Source: Solirubrobacterales bacterium (GTDB lineage: Bacteria; Actinomycetota; Thermoleophilia; Solirubrobacterales; Solirubrobacteraceae). Taken from it: a DNA stretch of 14,418 nt. A program made the translations under genes and the position numbers. The stretch spans positions 1-14,418 of the forward strand of contig QHBV01000039.1 of assembly GCA_003244035.1 (NCBI GenBank), in the 5' to 3' direction. Under the pieces are notes generated by a model. The model did not search any database and was not told the origin of the DNA. It worked only from the letters and a program-made list of their open reading frames with translations. This document shows, piece after piece, positions 1 to 6,863 of the stretch (its first letter is position 1; the number at the start of each line of letters is the position of its first letter).

Positions 1-626
1 TCGTCGTCCTTGGTGAAGTCCAGTCCACCGCGCAGCGCCTCGTACACGACCCGCCCGTAGTTCTTGGCGGACAGGCCGAGCTTCGGCTTCGTCGTGGCCC
101 CGAGCAGCGGGCGCCCGAACTTGTCGAGGTACTCGCGCTCCATCACGATCCCGTGCGGCGGTCCCTGGAAGGTCTTGAGGTAGTGCGGCGGGATCCGCAT
201 GTCCTCGAGCCGCAGCGCCTTGAGCGCCTTGAACCCGAACACGTTGCCGATGATCGAGCTGGTCAGGTTGGCGACCGAGCCCTCCTCGAAGAGATCGATG
301 TCGTAGGCGATCTTGGCGATGTACTGCCCGGGGGAGCCCGGGACCTCATCGCACGTGTACGCCTTGGCCTGATAATGCTCGTGGGGGGTCAAGCGGTCGG
401 TCCAGACCACGGTCCACGTCGCCGTGGACGATTCGCCGGCGACGGCCGCAGCCGCCTCGATCGGGTCCACGCCGTCCTGCGGGGTGATCCGGAACGCGCA
501 CAGGATGTCGGTGTCCTTGGGCTCGTACTCGGCGTTCCAGTAGCCCATCTCGGCATACGGGGTTACGCCGGATGCCCAGCGATCCTTCTTGCCGTTGGTC
601 TTGCTGTCGGTCGCTTCAGGTGTCAT
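1..626 (-). CDS. cbbL: RuBisCO large subunit, form I red-type, C-terminal part outside window
   Basis: The gene encodes the catalytic large subunit of ribulose-1,5-bisphosphate carboxylase/oxygenase, which fixes CO2 on RuBP in the Calvin cycle (O2 as side substrate). Read leftward from ATG at 626, 208 residues are visible before the window edge, out of about 480 for the family. The N-terminal domain has GVTPYAEMGYW, KDTDILCAFRITPQ and AGESSTATWTVVWTD, which resemble form IC/ID rather than the plant-like IB. Next comes the start of the barrel: TTKPKLGLS (K180 and K182 match spinach K175/K177) and GGLDFTKDD, where K206 is the carbamylated metal-ligand lysine (K201 in spinach). A purine-rich AAAGG lies about 10 bases upstream of the start. 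The gene is divergent from the glpX operon. The small subunit would be expected next, outside the window. No disruption is seen. Confidence 0.96.
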   Translation of the reverse strand, partial: MTPEATDSKTNGKKDRWASGVTPYAEMGYWNAEYEPKDTDILCAFRITPQDGVDPIEAAAAVAGESSTATWTVVWTDRLTPHEHYQAKAYTCDEVPGSPGQYIAKIAYDIDLFEEGSVANLTSSIIGNVFGFKALKALRLEDMRIPPHYLKTFQGPPHGIVMEREYLDKFGRPLLGATTKPKLGLSAKNYGRVVYEALRGGLDFTKDD

Positions 627-660
627 CTTTGCTGGCCTTTCGATCGCGAACTGTGGACCT

Positions 661-688
661 AGCTTACTCACCCGTCCATAATCGTCAA
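661..688 (-). promoter_or_regulatory. Candidate sigma70-type promoter for cbbL
   Basis: On the minus strand TTGACG (683-688) is followed after 16 bases by TAAGCT (661-666), a good -35 and an acceptable -10 with the key T1, A2 and T6. The predicted start of transcription lies around 654, about 28 bases ahead of the cbbL ATG. Between and over the boxes, TTA-N12-TAA (664-681) forms a small dyad where a LysR-type CbbR could bind. Promoter and operator are inferred from pattern only. Confidence 0.45.
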
Positions 689-696
689 GGACTGAT

Positions 697-725
697 TTGC
701 CGTGATGGCATAGGTGTTGCACTAT
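697..725 (+). promoter_or_regulatory. Weak candidate promoter for the glpX-fba-comB-prk operon
   Basis: TTGCCG (697-702) and CACTAT (720-725) are spaced by 17 bases, with about 31 bases from the -10 to the glpX ATG at 757. The -10 matches consensus only at A2, A5 and T6. The 130-base gap between cbbL and glpX must hold both divergent promoters, and this is the best rightward pair seen. It also overlaps the in-frame ATG at 724, which argues that 724 is not the translation start. Confidence 0.25.
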
Positions 726-756
726 GGTCGCTGGGGGTTGTAGCCTTCGGCGGCTC

Positions 757-1713
757 ATGGACGCCGGGAACCTCGCCGAGCTCGAGCCGGTCGCACTCGC
801 GGCCACGCGCGCGGCCGCGCTCGCGTGTCAGCGCTGGATCGGCCGCGGCAGCCCCGACGACGCCGATGAGGCAGCCACGGAGGCGATGCGCACCGCGCTG
901 GCCAAGGCGCAGGGGCTGGGCACCGTCGTGATCGGCGAGGGCGCCAAGGACAAGGCGCCGATGCTGTTCGACGGCGAGCAGGTGGGCAAGGGCGGTGAGC
1001 CCGCGTTCGACATCGCGGTCGATCCGCTCGAGTGCACCAAGCTGTGCGCGAAGGGACTCCCGAGCTCGCTCGCGACGATCGCATTCGCCCAGCCGGGCAC
1101 GATGCCGCCGCTCGGCGCCGCCTACTACATGGACAAGCTGGTCGGCCCGCGGGCACTGCGCGGGGTCCTCAACCTGACCGACCCGCCCGAGACCACCCTG
1201 CAGCGCACGAGCGAGGTGCTCGGCAAGCCGATCCAGGATCTGCGCATCGTGGTGCTCGACAAGCCCCGCCACGAGGAGCTGATCGAGCGCCTGCAGCGCG
1301 CTGGAGCCGAGGTGAGCATCCCGCCCGACGGCGACGTCGCCGGCGCGCTCGCCGCGATCCTGCCCGGCGCAGAAGCCGACCTGCTGATGGGCATCGGCGG
1401 CACCCCCGAGGGAGTCATGACCGCCTGCGCGGTCCGCGCCCTCGGCGCCTTCATGCAGGCGCGGCTCGCGCCGCAGCGGCCCGATGAAGAGCAGGCGGTC
1501 GCGAGCGCGGGCCTGTCGACCGAGCGGATCTACGAGCTCGACGAGCTCGCCGCCGGCGAGGGCCTGTTCGCGGCCACCGGCATCACCGGCGGTCCGCTGC
1601 TGCGGCGCCCATGGCGCCAGGACGGCCACGTCTACACCGAGTCGATCGTGATCGCCGCGGGCACGGTCAGGACGGTCGTCGAGGCGGGGCCTGAGACCGC
1701 GCCCAACCACTGA
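757..1713 (+). CDS. glpX: Class II fructose-1,6-bisphosphatase (GlpX family), possibly also acting on sedoheptulose bisphosphate
   Basis: The enzyme dephosphorylates fructose-1,6-bisphosphate to fructose-6-phosphate; cyanobacterial members of the family also act on sedoheptulose-1,7-bisphosphate. The 318-residue product fits the family. Metal ligands known from E. coli GlpX are present: D37 (D33), E61 in IGEG (E57), D89 in AVDPLE (D85) and E218 in GIGGTPEGV (E213). D65 and T94 match E. coli D61 and T90. Oddly, the usual DPxEGT motif reads DPLECT, with C93 replacing the glycine, and GEGEIDEAP reads GEGAKDKAP. ATG 757 is preferred over ATG 724 because MDAGNLAELEP aligns with the family N-terminus. 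It is the first gene of the rightward Calvin operon, 19 bases before the aldolase. A purely gluconeogenic role is possible, but the context favours carbon fixation. Confidence 0.92.
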   Translation: MDAGNLAELEPVALAATRAAALACQRWIGRGSPDDADEAATEAMRTALAKAQGLGTVVIGEGAKDKAPMLFDGEQVGKGGEPAFDIAVDPLECTKLCAKGLPSSLATIAFAQPGTMPPLGAAYYMDKLVGPRALRGVLNLTDPPETTLQRTSEVLGKPIQDLRIVVLDKPRHEELIERLQRAGAEVSIPPDGDVAGALAAILPGAEADLLMGIGGTPEGVMTACAVRALGAFMQARLAPQRPDEEQAVASAGLSTERIYELDELAAGEGLFAATGITGGPLLRRPWRQDGHVYTESIVIAAGTVRTVVEAGPETAPNH

Positions 1714-1732
1714 ACCCAGAGGAGAACGGCAG

Positions 1733-2767
1733 ATGACACAGCACAAGCAAGCGCTCGAGAGCACCGCACGCGAGATGGTCGCCGCGGGCAAGGGCATCCT
1801 CGCGGCCGACGAGAGCAACCGCACGATGACCAAGCGCCTGGAGTCCGTGGACGTGGAGTCCACCGAGGAGTCGCGCCGGCGCTTTCGCGACCTGCTGTTC
1901 TCCACGTCGGACGCCGAGGAGCACATCAGCGGCGTGATCATGTACGACGAGACGATCCGCCAGTCGACCGCCGACGGAACCCCGTTCCCCGAGTTCCTGC
2001 GCAGCCGCGGCATCATCCCCGGGATCAAGGTCGACACCGGCGCCAAGCCGCTCGCCGGCGCCGAGGGTGAGACGATCACCGAGGGCCTCGACGGGCTGCG
2101 CGAGCGCCTGGCCGAGTACCACGAGCTGGGGGCGCGCTTTGCCAAGTGGCGGGGAGTGATCGAGATCGACGAACGGCACCCGAGCCGCTACTGCGTGGCC
2201 ACCAACGCCCATGCGCTCGCTCGCTACGGGGCGCTCTGCCAGGAGGCCGGGATCGTCCCGATCATCGAGCCCGAAGTGCTGATGGACGGCGAGCACACGA
2301 TCGGCCGCGCCGAGAAGATCACCGACGCGACCCTCCGCGCCGTGTTCGCAGAGCTGCTCGACCAGCGCGTGCTGCTCGAGGGGATCGTGCTCAAGCCGAA
2401 CATGGTCATGTCCGGGTACGAGTGCCCGCAGCAGGCCGGCGTCGAGGAGGTGGCGCAGCGGACGTTGAGCCTGTTCCGGCGCTTGGTCCCAGCTGCGGTG
2501 CCTGGCATCGCCTTCCTCTCCGGCGGCCAGAGCGACGAGCTCGCCACCGCACACCTCAACGCGATGAACCAGATCGGGGACGTGCCGTGGGAGCTCAGCT
2601 TCTCCTATGGCCGCGCGCTCCAGGCGGCCCCGCTGAAGGTGTGGTCCGGGCAGGAGTCCAACGTCGCCGCCGCGCAGGCCGCCTATGCCCATCGCGCGCG
2701 CTGCAACGGCGAGGCCCGCTTCGGGCGCTACAGCGAGAAGCTCGAGCAGGCCCTTACCCCGGCGTGA
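1733..2767 (+). CDS. fba: Class I (Schiff-base) fructose-bisphosphate aldolase
   Basis: This is a cytosolic aldolase joining dihydroxyacetone phosphate with glyceraldehyde-3-phosphate, and in the Calvin cycle also with erythrose-4-phosphate. The 344-residue protein is of the animal/plant class I type, not the metal-dependent class II common in bacterial cbb operons. Catalytic residues sit at a constant offset of 8 from rabbit aldolase: K138 in AKWR (K146), E179 in IEPEVL (E187), and the Schiff-base lysine K221 in VLKPNMV (K229). The C-terminus lacks the terminal tyrosine typical of muscle enzymes. AGAGGAG lies about 8 bases before the ATG. Its stop overlaps the GTG start of the next gene by 4 bases (GTGA), so translation is probably coupled. 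Confidence 0.95.
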   Translation: MTQHKQALESTAREMVAAGKGILAADESNRTMTKRLESVDVESTEESRRRFRDLLFSTSDAEEHISGVIMYDETIRQSTADGTPFPEFLRSRGIIPGIKVDTGAKPLAGAEGETITEGLDGLRERLAEYHELGARFAKWRGVIEIDERHPSRYCVATNAHALARYGALCQEAGIVPIIEPEVLMDGEHTIGRAEKITDATLRAVFAELLDQRVLLEGIVLKPNMVMSGYECPQQAGVEEVAQRTLSLFRRLVPAAVPGIAFLSGGQSDELATAHLNAMNQIGDVPWELSFSYGRALQAAPLKVWSGQESNVAAAQAAYAHRARCNGEARFGRYSEKLEQALTPA

Positions 2768-3501
2768 TCGACGTCGCGCTGACCCCCGCCGACCTGCGCG
2801 GGGCCGACGTCGCGGTGGTGATCGACGTGCTCCGCGCGAGCACGACCGTGACGCAAGCGCTGAGCGCCGGCTACAGCAGGGTGCTGTGCACCGACACCGT
2901 CGAGCGAGCGCTGGGGCTGCGTGCCCCTGGGCGCGTGCTGGCCGGTGAGCGGTGCTGCGTCAAGCCTCCCGGGTTCGACCAGGGCAATTCGCCACTGGAG
3001 GCCGCGAGCCGCCACGGCGACGAGCTCGTCCTGGCGAGCACCAACGGCGCGCCGGCGATCGTCGCGGCGGCTGCCCATGCGCCACGGGTGCTGCTGGCGT
3101 GCCTGCTCAACCTCGGAGCCGTCGTCGGTGTCCTGCGGGACACCGACGGCGACGTAACGCTCGTGTGCTCGGGCACCGGCGGCCTGGTGGCGCTCGAGGA
3201 CGTGTACGTCGCAGGCCGCATTGCCGCGACGCTGAGCGGCGAGCGCACCGACGCCGCGCTTGTTGCGCAAGCGGTCGCGCGCGGTTTCGAGACGGCCCTG
3301 CCGGCCCTCGCCGCCAGCGCGGACGCGGCCGCGCTCAGGGCGGCCGGGCTGGAGGCGGACATCGGCTACTGCGCGCGGGAGTCGGAGCTGGCGCTGGTGC
3401 CGCGCGTGGTGGGCGCGAGCGAGGGGGTGGCGAAGGTGCAAGCCGGCGCCGGCGTCATCGGTGCGGCCGCGGTTGACGGCGCCGATACTGTCGAGGCGTG
3501 A
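2764..3501 (+). CDS. comB: ComB-family (2-phosphosulfolactate phosphatase-like) phosphatase in a Calvin operon
   Basis: The 245-residue protein matches the ComB family: VIDVLRASTTVTQAL (19-33), the GER segment followed by GFDQGNSPLE, the ASTNGAPAI segment, and CSGTGG followed by ALEDVYVAG. The founding enzyme, archaeal ComB, hydrolyses (R)-2-phospho-3-sulfolactate in coenzyme M synthesis. Coenzyme M synthesis is not expected here, and no comA, comC, comD or comE is present. It is locked between aldolase and phosphoribulokinase, with a 4-base overlap on its left and a 1-base overlap on its right. This position suggests a carbon-fixation role, perhaps on 2-phosphoglycolate (a cbbZ substitute) or another sugar phosphate. 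That function is inference. The GTG start at 2764 is set by the overlap and by MIDVALTP, which aligns with the family N-terminus. Family assignment is confident, substrate is not. Confidence 0.85.
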   Translation: MIDVALTPADLRGADVAVVIDVLRASTTVTQALSAGYSRVLCTDTVERALGLRAPGRVLAGERCCVKPPGFDQGNSPLEAASRHGDELVLASTNGAPAIVAAAAHAPRVLLACLLNLGAVVGVLRDTDGDVTLVCSGTGGLVALEDVYVAGRIAATLSGERTDAALVAQAVARGFETALPALAASADAAALRAAGLEADIGYCARESELALVPRVVGASEGVAKVQAGAGVIGAAAVDGADTVEA

Positions 3502-4469
3502 TGCCCCGCCCAGTCCTGCTCGGGATCGTCGGCGATTCGGGCGCCGGAAAGACGACCCTCACGCGCGGGCTCGTGCGAATCCTCGGCGAGACCCAGGTGA
3601 CGCACGTCTCGGCCGACCACTATCACCGCTACGACCGCGCGCAGCGGACCGAGCGGGGGCTCACGCCGCTGGACCCAGACTGCAACTACGTCGACATCCT
3701 GGAGCAGCACCTGGTCCATCTGCACGCGGGCCAGCCGATCCTCAAGCCGGTCTATCGCCACAGCGACGGCACCCTGCAGGCGGCACAGTACGTCCAGCCG
3801 GCGCAGTTCACGATCGTCGAGGGACTGCTCGGGTTTCACACCGCGGCGATGCGCGACCTCTACGACGTACGCGTGTACCTGGACCCGCCCGAGGACCTGC
3901 GTCGCAAGTGGAAGGTTCAGCGCGACTGCGCGCGCCGCGGCTACACGACCGACGAGGTGCTGGCCGAGCTCGACCGGCGCGAGACCGACGCCGACGTCTA
4001 CGTCCGCCCGCAGAAGCGCCGCGCCGACATCGTGATCTCGTTCATGCCCGGCGACCTGGGCGACCAGGAGCACCTCGACGCCAGGGTGGCGATGCGGCCC
4101 GGGCTCGTGCACCCGGACCTGACGCCACTGGTCGACGGCGACGCCACCGGGATCACGCTGCACGAGCGGGCGACTGAGAAGTCGCTCTGGGTGCCGGGCA
4201 CGATCAGCCGTCAGCGCTCGGAGGCGATCGAGGAGGCGGTCTGGGACCGCATGCACTTCGCCAGCCACCTGCGCACCGAGCGCCTGGGCGAGTTCACCGT
4301 CGGCACCGAGCTGCATCGCTCCGAATCGCTGGCGATCACCCAGCTGCTGCTGCTCTACCAGCTCGTGACCGCGCGCGCCGCGCTCGCCGTCGGGGCGGCC
4401 GATACGCGCTCTGATCGACCGTCTTCTGCGGGCGCCGCGGCCGCCGCGGCCCGGACCGCCTCCGCGTAG
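3501..4469 (+). CDS. prk: Phosphoribulokinase
   Basis: The enzyme phosphorylates ribulose-5-phosphate with ATP to make RuBP, the substrate of the RuBisCO encoded divergently. The 322-residue protein has a P-loop GDSGAGKT (11-18), then the SADHYHRYDR segment (37-46) matching the family DDYH region, the KPVYRH substrate loop, and VEGLLGFH with E107. The two regulatory cysteines of chloroplast enzymes (in the P-loop and just before DDYH) are absent, so thioredoxin control of that kind is not expected. The last 30 or so residues are Ala/Ser-rich and probably disordered. ATG 3501 shares one base with the comB stop; GTG 3498 is an alternative two-methionine start. It ends the operon, 10 bases from the convergent LysR gene. 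Residual doubt: a uridine-kinase-like relative. Confidence 0.92.
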   Translation: MPRPVLLGIVGDSGAGKTTLTRGLVRILGETQVTHVSADHYHRYDRAQRTERGLTPLDPDCNYVDILEQHLVHLHAGQPILKPVYRHSDGTLQAAQYVQPAQFTIVEGLLGFHTAAMRDLYDVRVYLDPPEDLRRKWKVQRDCARRGYTTDEVLAELDRRETDADVYVRPQKRRADIVISFMPGDLGDQEHLDARVAMRPGLVHPDLTPLVDGDATGITLHERATEKSLWVPGTISRQRSEAIEEAVWDRMHFASHLRTERLGEFTVGTELHRSESLAITQLLLLYQLVTARAALAVGAADTRSDRPSSAGAAAAAARTASA

Positions 4470-4479
4470 GGGTCTCGAC

Positions 4480-5382
4480 CTACCGCTCGCGGTCGCCGTG
4501 CTCGCTCGCGGCGGCCCGGACGAACGGGATGAACTTCTCGACCGATGGCCGCGCCGGCCCGACGCCCGAGCGCAGCAGGAACCAGGCCCTGGTCGCGGGA
4601 CCGTCCTTGAGGCGGATCTCCCCGAGCCTGCCCGATGCGAGCTCCACCTCGACCGCGGCGCGGGAGAGCAGCGAGACCCCGAGTCCCGCGCGCGCGGCCT
4701 GCTTGATCGCGCCGTTGGAGCCGAGCGTGAGCGTGTGCGGCGCAAGCCCGCGCTCGGCCAAGAACTCCTCGTTGAGCGCGCGCGTGCCCGAGCCGGGCTC
4801 GCGCAGCAGCCACGGGCGACCCGAGAGCTCGATCGACTCGATCCGGCCGGCGGCCGCGGCGGGGTCCTCAGGCGCCGTGATGCACGCGATCTCGTTGTCG
4901 GTCAGCGGCTCGGTGACGAGCCGGGGGTCGAGTGGCGGCTTGCCCGCGATCGCGACATCGACCGCATGGGTGCGCACGCGGTCGAGCACCTGCTCGCGAT
5001 TGCCGACGTTGAGCGTGAGCTCGATCTCGGGGTGCGCCTGGGCGAACGCGCGCATCAGCGGCGGCACGAACGACTCGGCCGCGGTCGTGACGGCGGCGAT
5101 CTGCAGCCGGCGGGCGGCCACGCCGGCCGCTTCCTGCGCCGCGCGTCGTCCCAGTTCGATCAGGCCAATCACATCGGCGGCGAACGGGGCGAACGCGACC
5201 CCCGCCGCGGTCAGGCGGATTCCCCGGCCGGCGCGCTCGAACAGCTCGCACTCGAGCTCGCGGTCCAGCGCCGCGACCGCCGAGGACACCGACGGCTGGG
5301 TGACGAACAGCTCATCGGCGGCGGCCGTCACCGAGCCGCCACGGATGACCGCGAGGAACGCTGTGAGCTGTGTAACCGTCAT
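4480..5382 (-). CDS. LysR-family transcriptional regulator, CbbR-like
   Basis: This is a 300-residue LysR regulator. The N-terminal winged helix-turn-helix (about 2-62) contains AAADELFVTQPSVSSAVAAL followed by LFERAGRGIRLTAAG. The effector-binding domain follows (about 88-290), with VNREQ-like and FLL motifs similar to CbbR and CysB-type relatives. ATG 5382 is chosen; GTG 5388, two codons upstream, is equally open. It lies 45 bases downstream of the aminotransferase gene on the same strand and converges with prk. CbbR genes are usually divergent from the operon they control, so assignment as the RuBisCO regulator rests on proximity. If it acts on the Calvin genes, the site should lie between 627 and 756. 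Confidence 0.85.
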   Translation of the reverse strand: MTVTQLTAFLAVIRGGSVTAAADELFVTQPSVSSAVAALDRELECELFERAGRGIRLTAAGVAFAPFAADVIGLIELGRRAAQEAAGVAARRLQIAAVTTAAESFVPPLMRAFAQAHPEIELTLNVGNREQVLDRVRTHAVDVAIAGKPPLDPRLVTEPLTDNEIACITAPEDPAAAAGRIESIELSGRPWLLREPGSGTRALNEEFLAERGLAPHTLTLGSNGAIKQAARAGLGVSLLSRAAVEVELASGRLGEIRLKDGPATRAWFLLRSGVGPARPSVEKFIPFVRAAASEHGDRER

Positions 5383-5433
5383 CGGCACTTCTGCGAGCGT
5401 AGCCCTTGTGGCAGCGCGTGGGGCGTGGTGCTC

Positions 5434-6531
5434 TCATCGCGCCGATCGCGCCGCGAGGCTCACGAGCGCGTCGAGCTCGTGCTCGGAGGACCAGGCGCCG
5501 ACCGACGCCCGCACCAGCCCGAAGGCCGGGATGCTGCGCACCACGATCCCGCTCTCGGAAAGGCGCTCGACCTCGGCCTGGGGATCCTCTGACTTCCAGG
5601 AGACGAGGGTCGAGCGGCCGCGGGGGCCGACCTCCAGCCCCCGCTCGGCGAGCCCTTCCGCGAGCCGCTCCGCCAGTGCGGCGGCGCGCTCGTGCACCCA
5701 CTCCCACCCGGCGTCGCCCAGCAGCTGCAGCGACGCGCGCGCCCACGCACTGCGCACCCCGGCGGGGAAGCCGTGGTCGAGCCGGGCCGCCCCCTCGGCC
5801 GGCTCGGACTCCAGCGCGTTGGCGGGGTCGGCGAGCGAGCCGTAGCCGGGCCACGGGACCACCAGCTCGTCCAGGCGCTCGGGGCGCACATATAGGCAGC
5901 CGCTGCCCTCGGGCCCGCACAGCCACTTCTGCCCGGAGGCCGCGTAGAAGTCGCAGCCGAGCGCGCCCACGTCGACGGGGACGGCGCCGAGCGCCTGCGC
6001 GGCGTCGAGCAGCACGGGGGCGCCGGTGGCGGCCAGCGCCACGGTGTCGAGCACCCGCCCGCTGACCCACGAGACGTGCGAGCAGGCGACCAGCCGGGTG
6101 GAGGAGGTGACCTCGCCGGCGATCTCGGCGAACGGCACCACGCGAACCTTGATCCGATCCCGGCGGCGGGCGAGCCCCAGCGGCGCCAGCAGCCCCGGGT
6201 GCTCCTCGTCGCTGGTCAGGACCTCGTCCCCGGGCCGCAGGCGCAGGCCGGCGATCACGGTGTTGACGCCGTCGGTGGTGGATCCCGTCAGCGCCACCTC
6301 CGCGGGATCGCACCCGAGCACGCCCGCGTAGGCGCCGCGCAGCTGCGCCGCGAGCTCCATCAGCGCGTCGAAGTACTCGTGCCCGCAGCGCCCCGCGGTC
6401 GCCTCCAGCTCGACCCGCTGCTTGACCGCCTCCGCCGCGCGGCGGGGAACGGGGCCCTCGGTGCCGGCATTGAGGTACGAGAGGCGCTCGAGCACCGGGA
6501 ACTGCGCGCGGAAGGTGAGTGGGTCGGTCAT
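5434..6531 (-). CDS. Class V PLP-dependent aminotransferase
   Basis: This 365-residue fold-type I PLP enzyme belongs to the class V group, which includes cysteine desulfurases, isopenicillin N epimerase-like proteins and serine/alanine-glyoxylate aminotransferases. Visible motifs are LNAGTEGPVP near the N-terminus, GSTTDGVNTV, SHVSWVSG, LLDAAQALGA with D176 and Q179 for the pyridine ring, and SGQKWLCGP with K202 as the PLP Schiff-base lysine. No catalytic cysteine loop of NifS/SufS type is seen toward the C-terminus, so cysteine desulfuration is unlikely. The ATG overlaps the stop of the preceding small membrane protein (ATGA), placing it in one transcript with that gene and the acyl-CoA synthetase. 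The substrate is unknown; glyoxylate would fit the neighbouring C2 chemistry but is speculation. Confidence 0.87.
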   Translation of the reverse strand: MTDPLTFRAQFPVLERLSYLNAGTEGPVPRRAAEAVKQRVELEATAGRCGHEYFDALMELAAQLRGAYAGVLGCDPAEVALTGSTTDGVNTVIAGLRLRPGDEVLTSDEEHPGLLAPLGLARRRDRIKVRVVPFAEIAGEVTSSTRLVACSHVSWVSGRVLDTVALAATGAPVLLDAAQALGAVPVDVGALGCDFYAASGQKWLCGPEGSGCLYVRPERLDELVVPWPGYGSLADPANALESEPAEGAARLDHGFPAGVRSAWARASLQLLGDAGWEWVHERAAALAERLAEGLAERGLEVGPRGRSTLVSWKSEDPQAEVERLSESGIVVRSIPAFGLVRASVGAWSSEHELDALVSLAARSAR

Positions 6532-6863
6532 CGGGGTGCAGGTGAGGGTACGCCAGCCTTGCGGCACTCGGCCGCGATCGCGCGCCCGGCAGCGCCGCCG
6601 TACCCCCCGGGCGCCCCCGCGGCCGCACACATCGCGCGCGCCCGAGCGCCGCAGCCGTAGAGCTCCTGTCCGCCGAGCGAGGATGAGATCGTCACGTCGA
6701 CGCAGCCATGCCCCGAGGAGCGGCCGGCGCCGGCGAGGGCGATCGCGGTGACGAGGATCAACGCCGCGACGACGGCGAGCACCGAGCCGACGATCCACTT
6801 CTCCCGCGCGCGCAGGCGCCGCGGCGCGGCCACCGCTTGGGCGTGCCCCGGAGGAAGAATCAC
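6528..6863 (-). CDS. Small single-pass membrane protein with four cysteines
   Basis: No family is recognised. The 111-residue product has a basic N-terminal stretch (RRLRAREK, 15-22), one hydrophobic segment (about 23-47), and a C-terminal part likely outside the membrane with cysteines at 54, 71, 79 and 100 that could form two disulfides. The four-cysteine tail is Gly/Ala-rich. It starts with GTG at 6863 inside the stop of the acyl-CoA synthetase gene (GTGA), and its stop overlaps the aminotransferase start (ATGA). The tight overlaps on both sides support it being real and co-translated. It could be a membrane anchor or an exported domain; no enzymatic motif is visible. Confidence 0.7.
   Translation of the reverse strand: MILPPGHAQAVAAPRRLRAREKWIVGSVLAVVAALILVTAIALAGAGRSSGHGCVDVTISSSLGGQELYGCGARARAMCAAAGAPGGYGGAAGRAIAAECRKAGVPSPAPR

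Noticed and set aside
331..346. CCCGGG-GGAG-CCCGGG inverted repeat inside cbbL
   Set aside because: Six-base GC palindromes are common in such DNA and the site is within conserved coding sequence.
685..2145. Long open frame on the minus strand (486 codons) opposite glpX and fba
   Set aside because: Its translation is low-complexity Arg/Ser/Ala-rich with no family similarity, while the plus strand holds two enzymes with all catalytic residues. It is a GC-skew shadow.
4431..4466. GC-rich Ala-coding repeat at the prk 3' end
   Set aside because: Simple codon repetition in a disordered tail; no sign of a functional repeat or frameshift.
4467..4482. Inverted TAGG/CCTA between convergent prk and LysR stops as a terminator
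   Set aside because: Only four clean base pairs with bulges and no T-run; too weak to call.
3366..4745. Long minus-strand frame (459 codons) opposite comB and prk
   Set aside because: No recognisable domain, and it conflicts with prk and comB, which have clear motifs and overlapping starts and stops.
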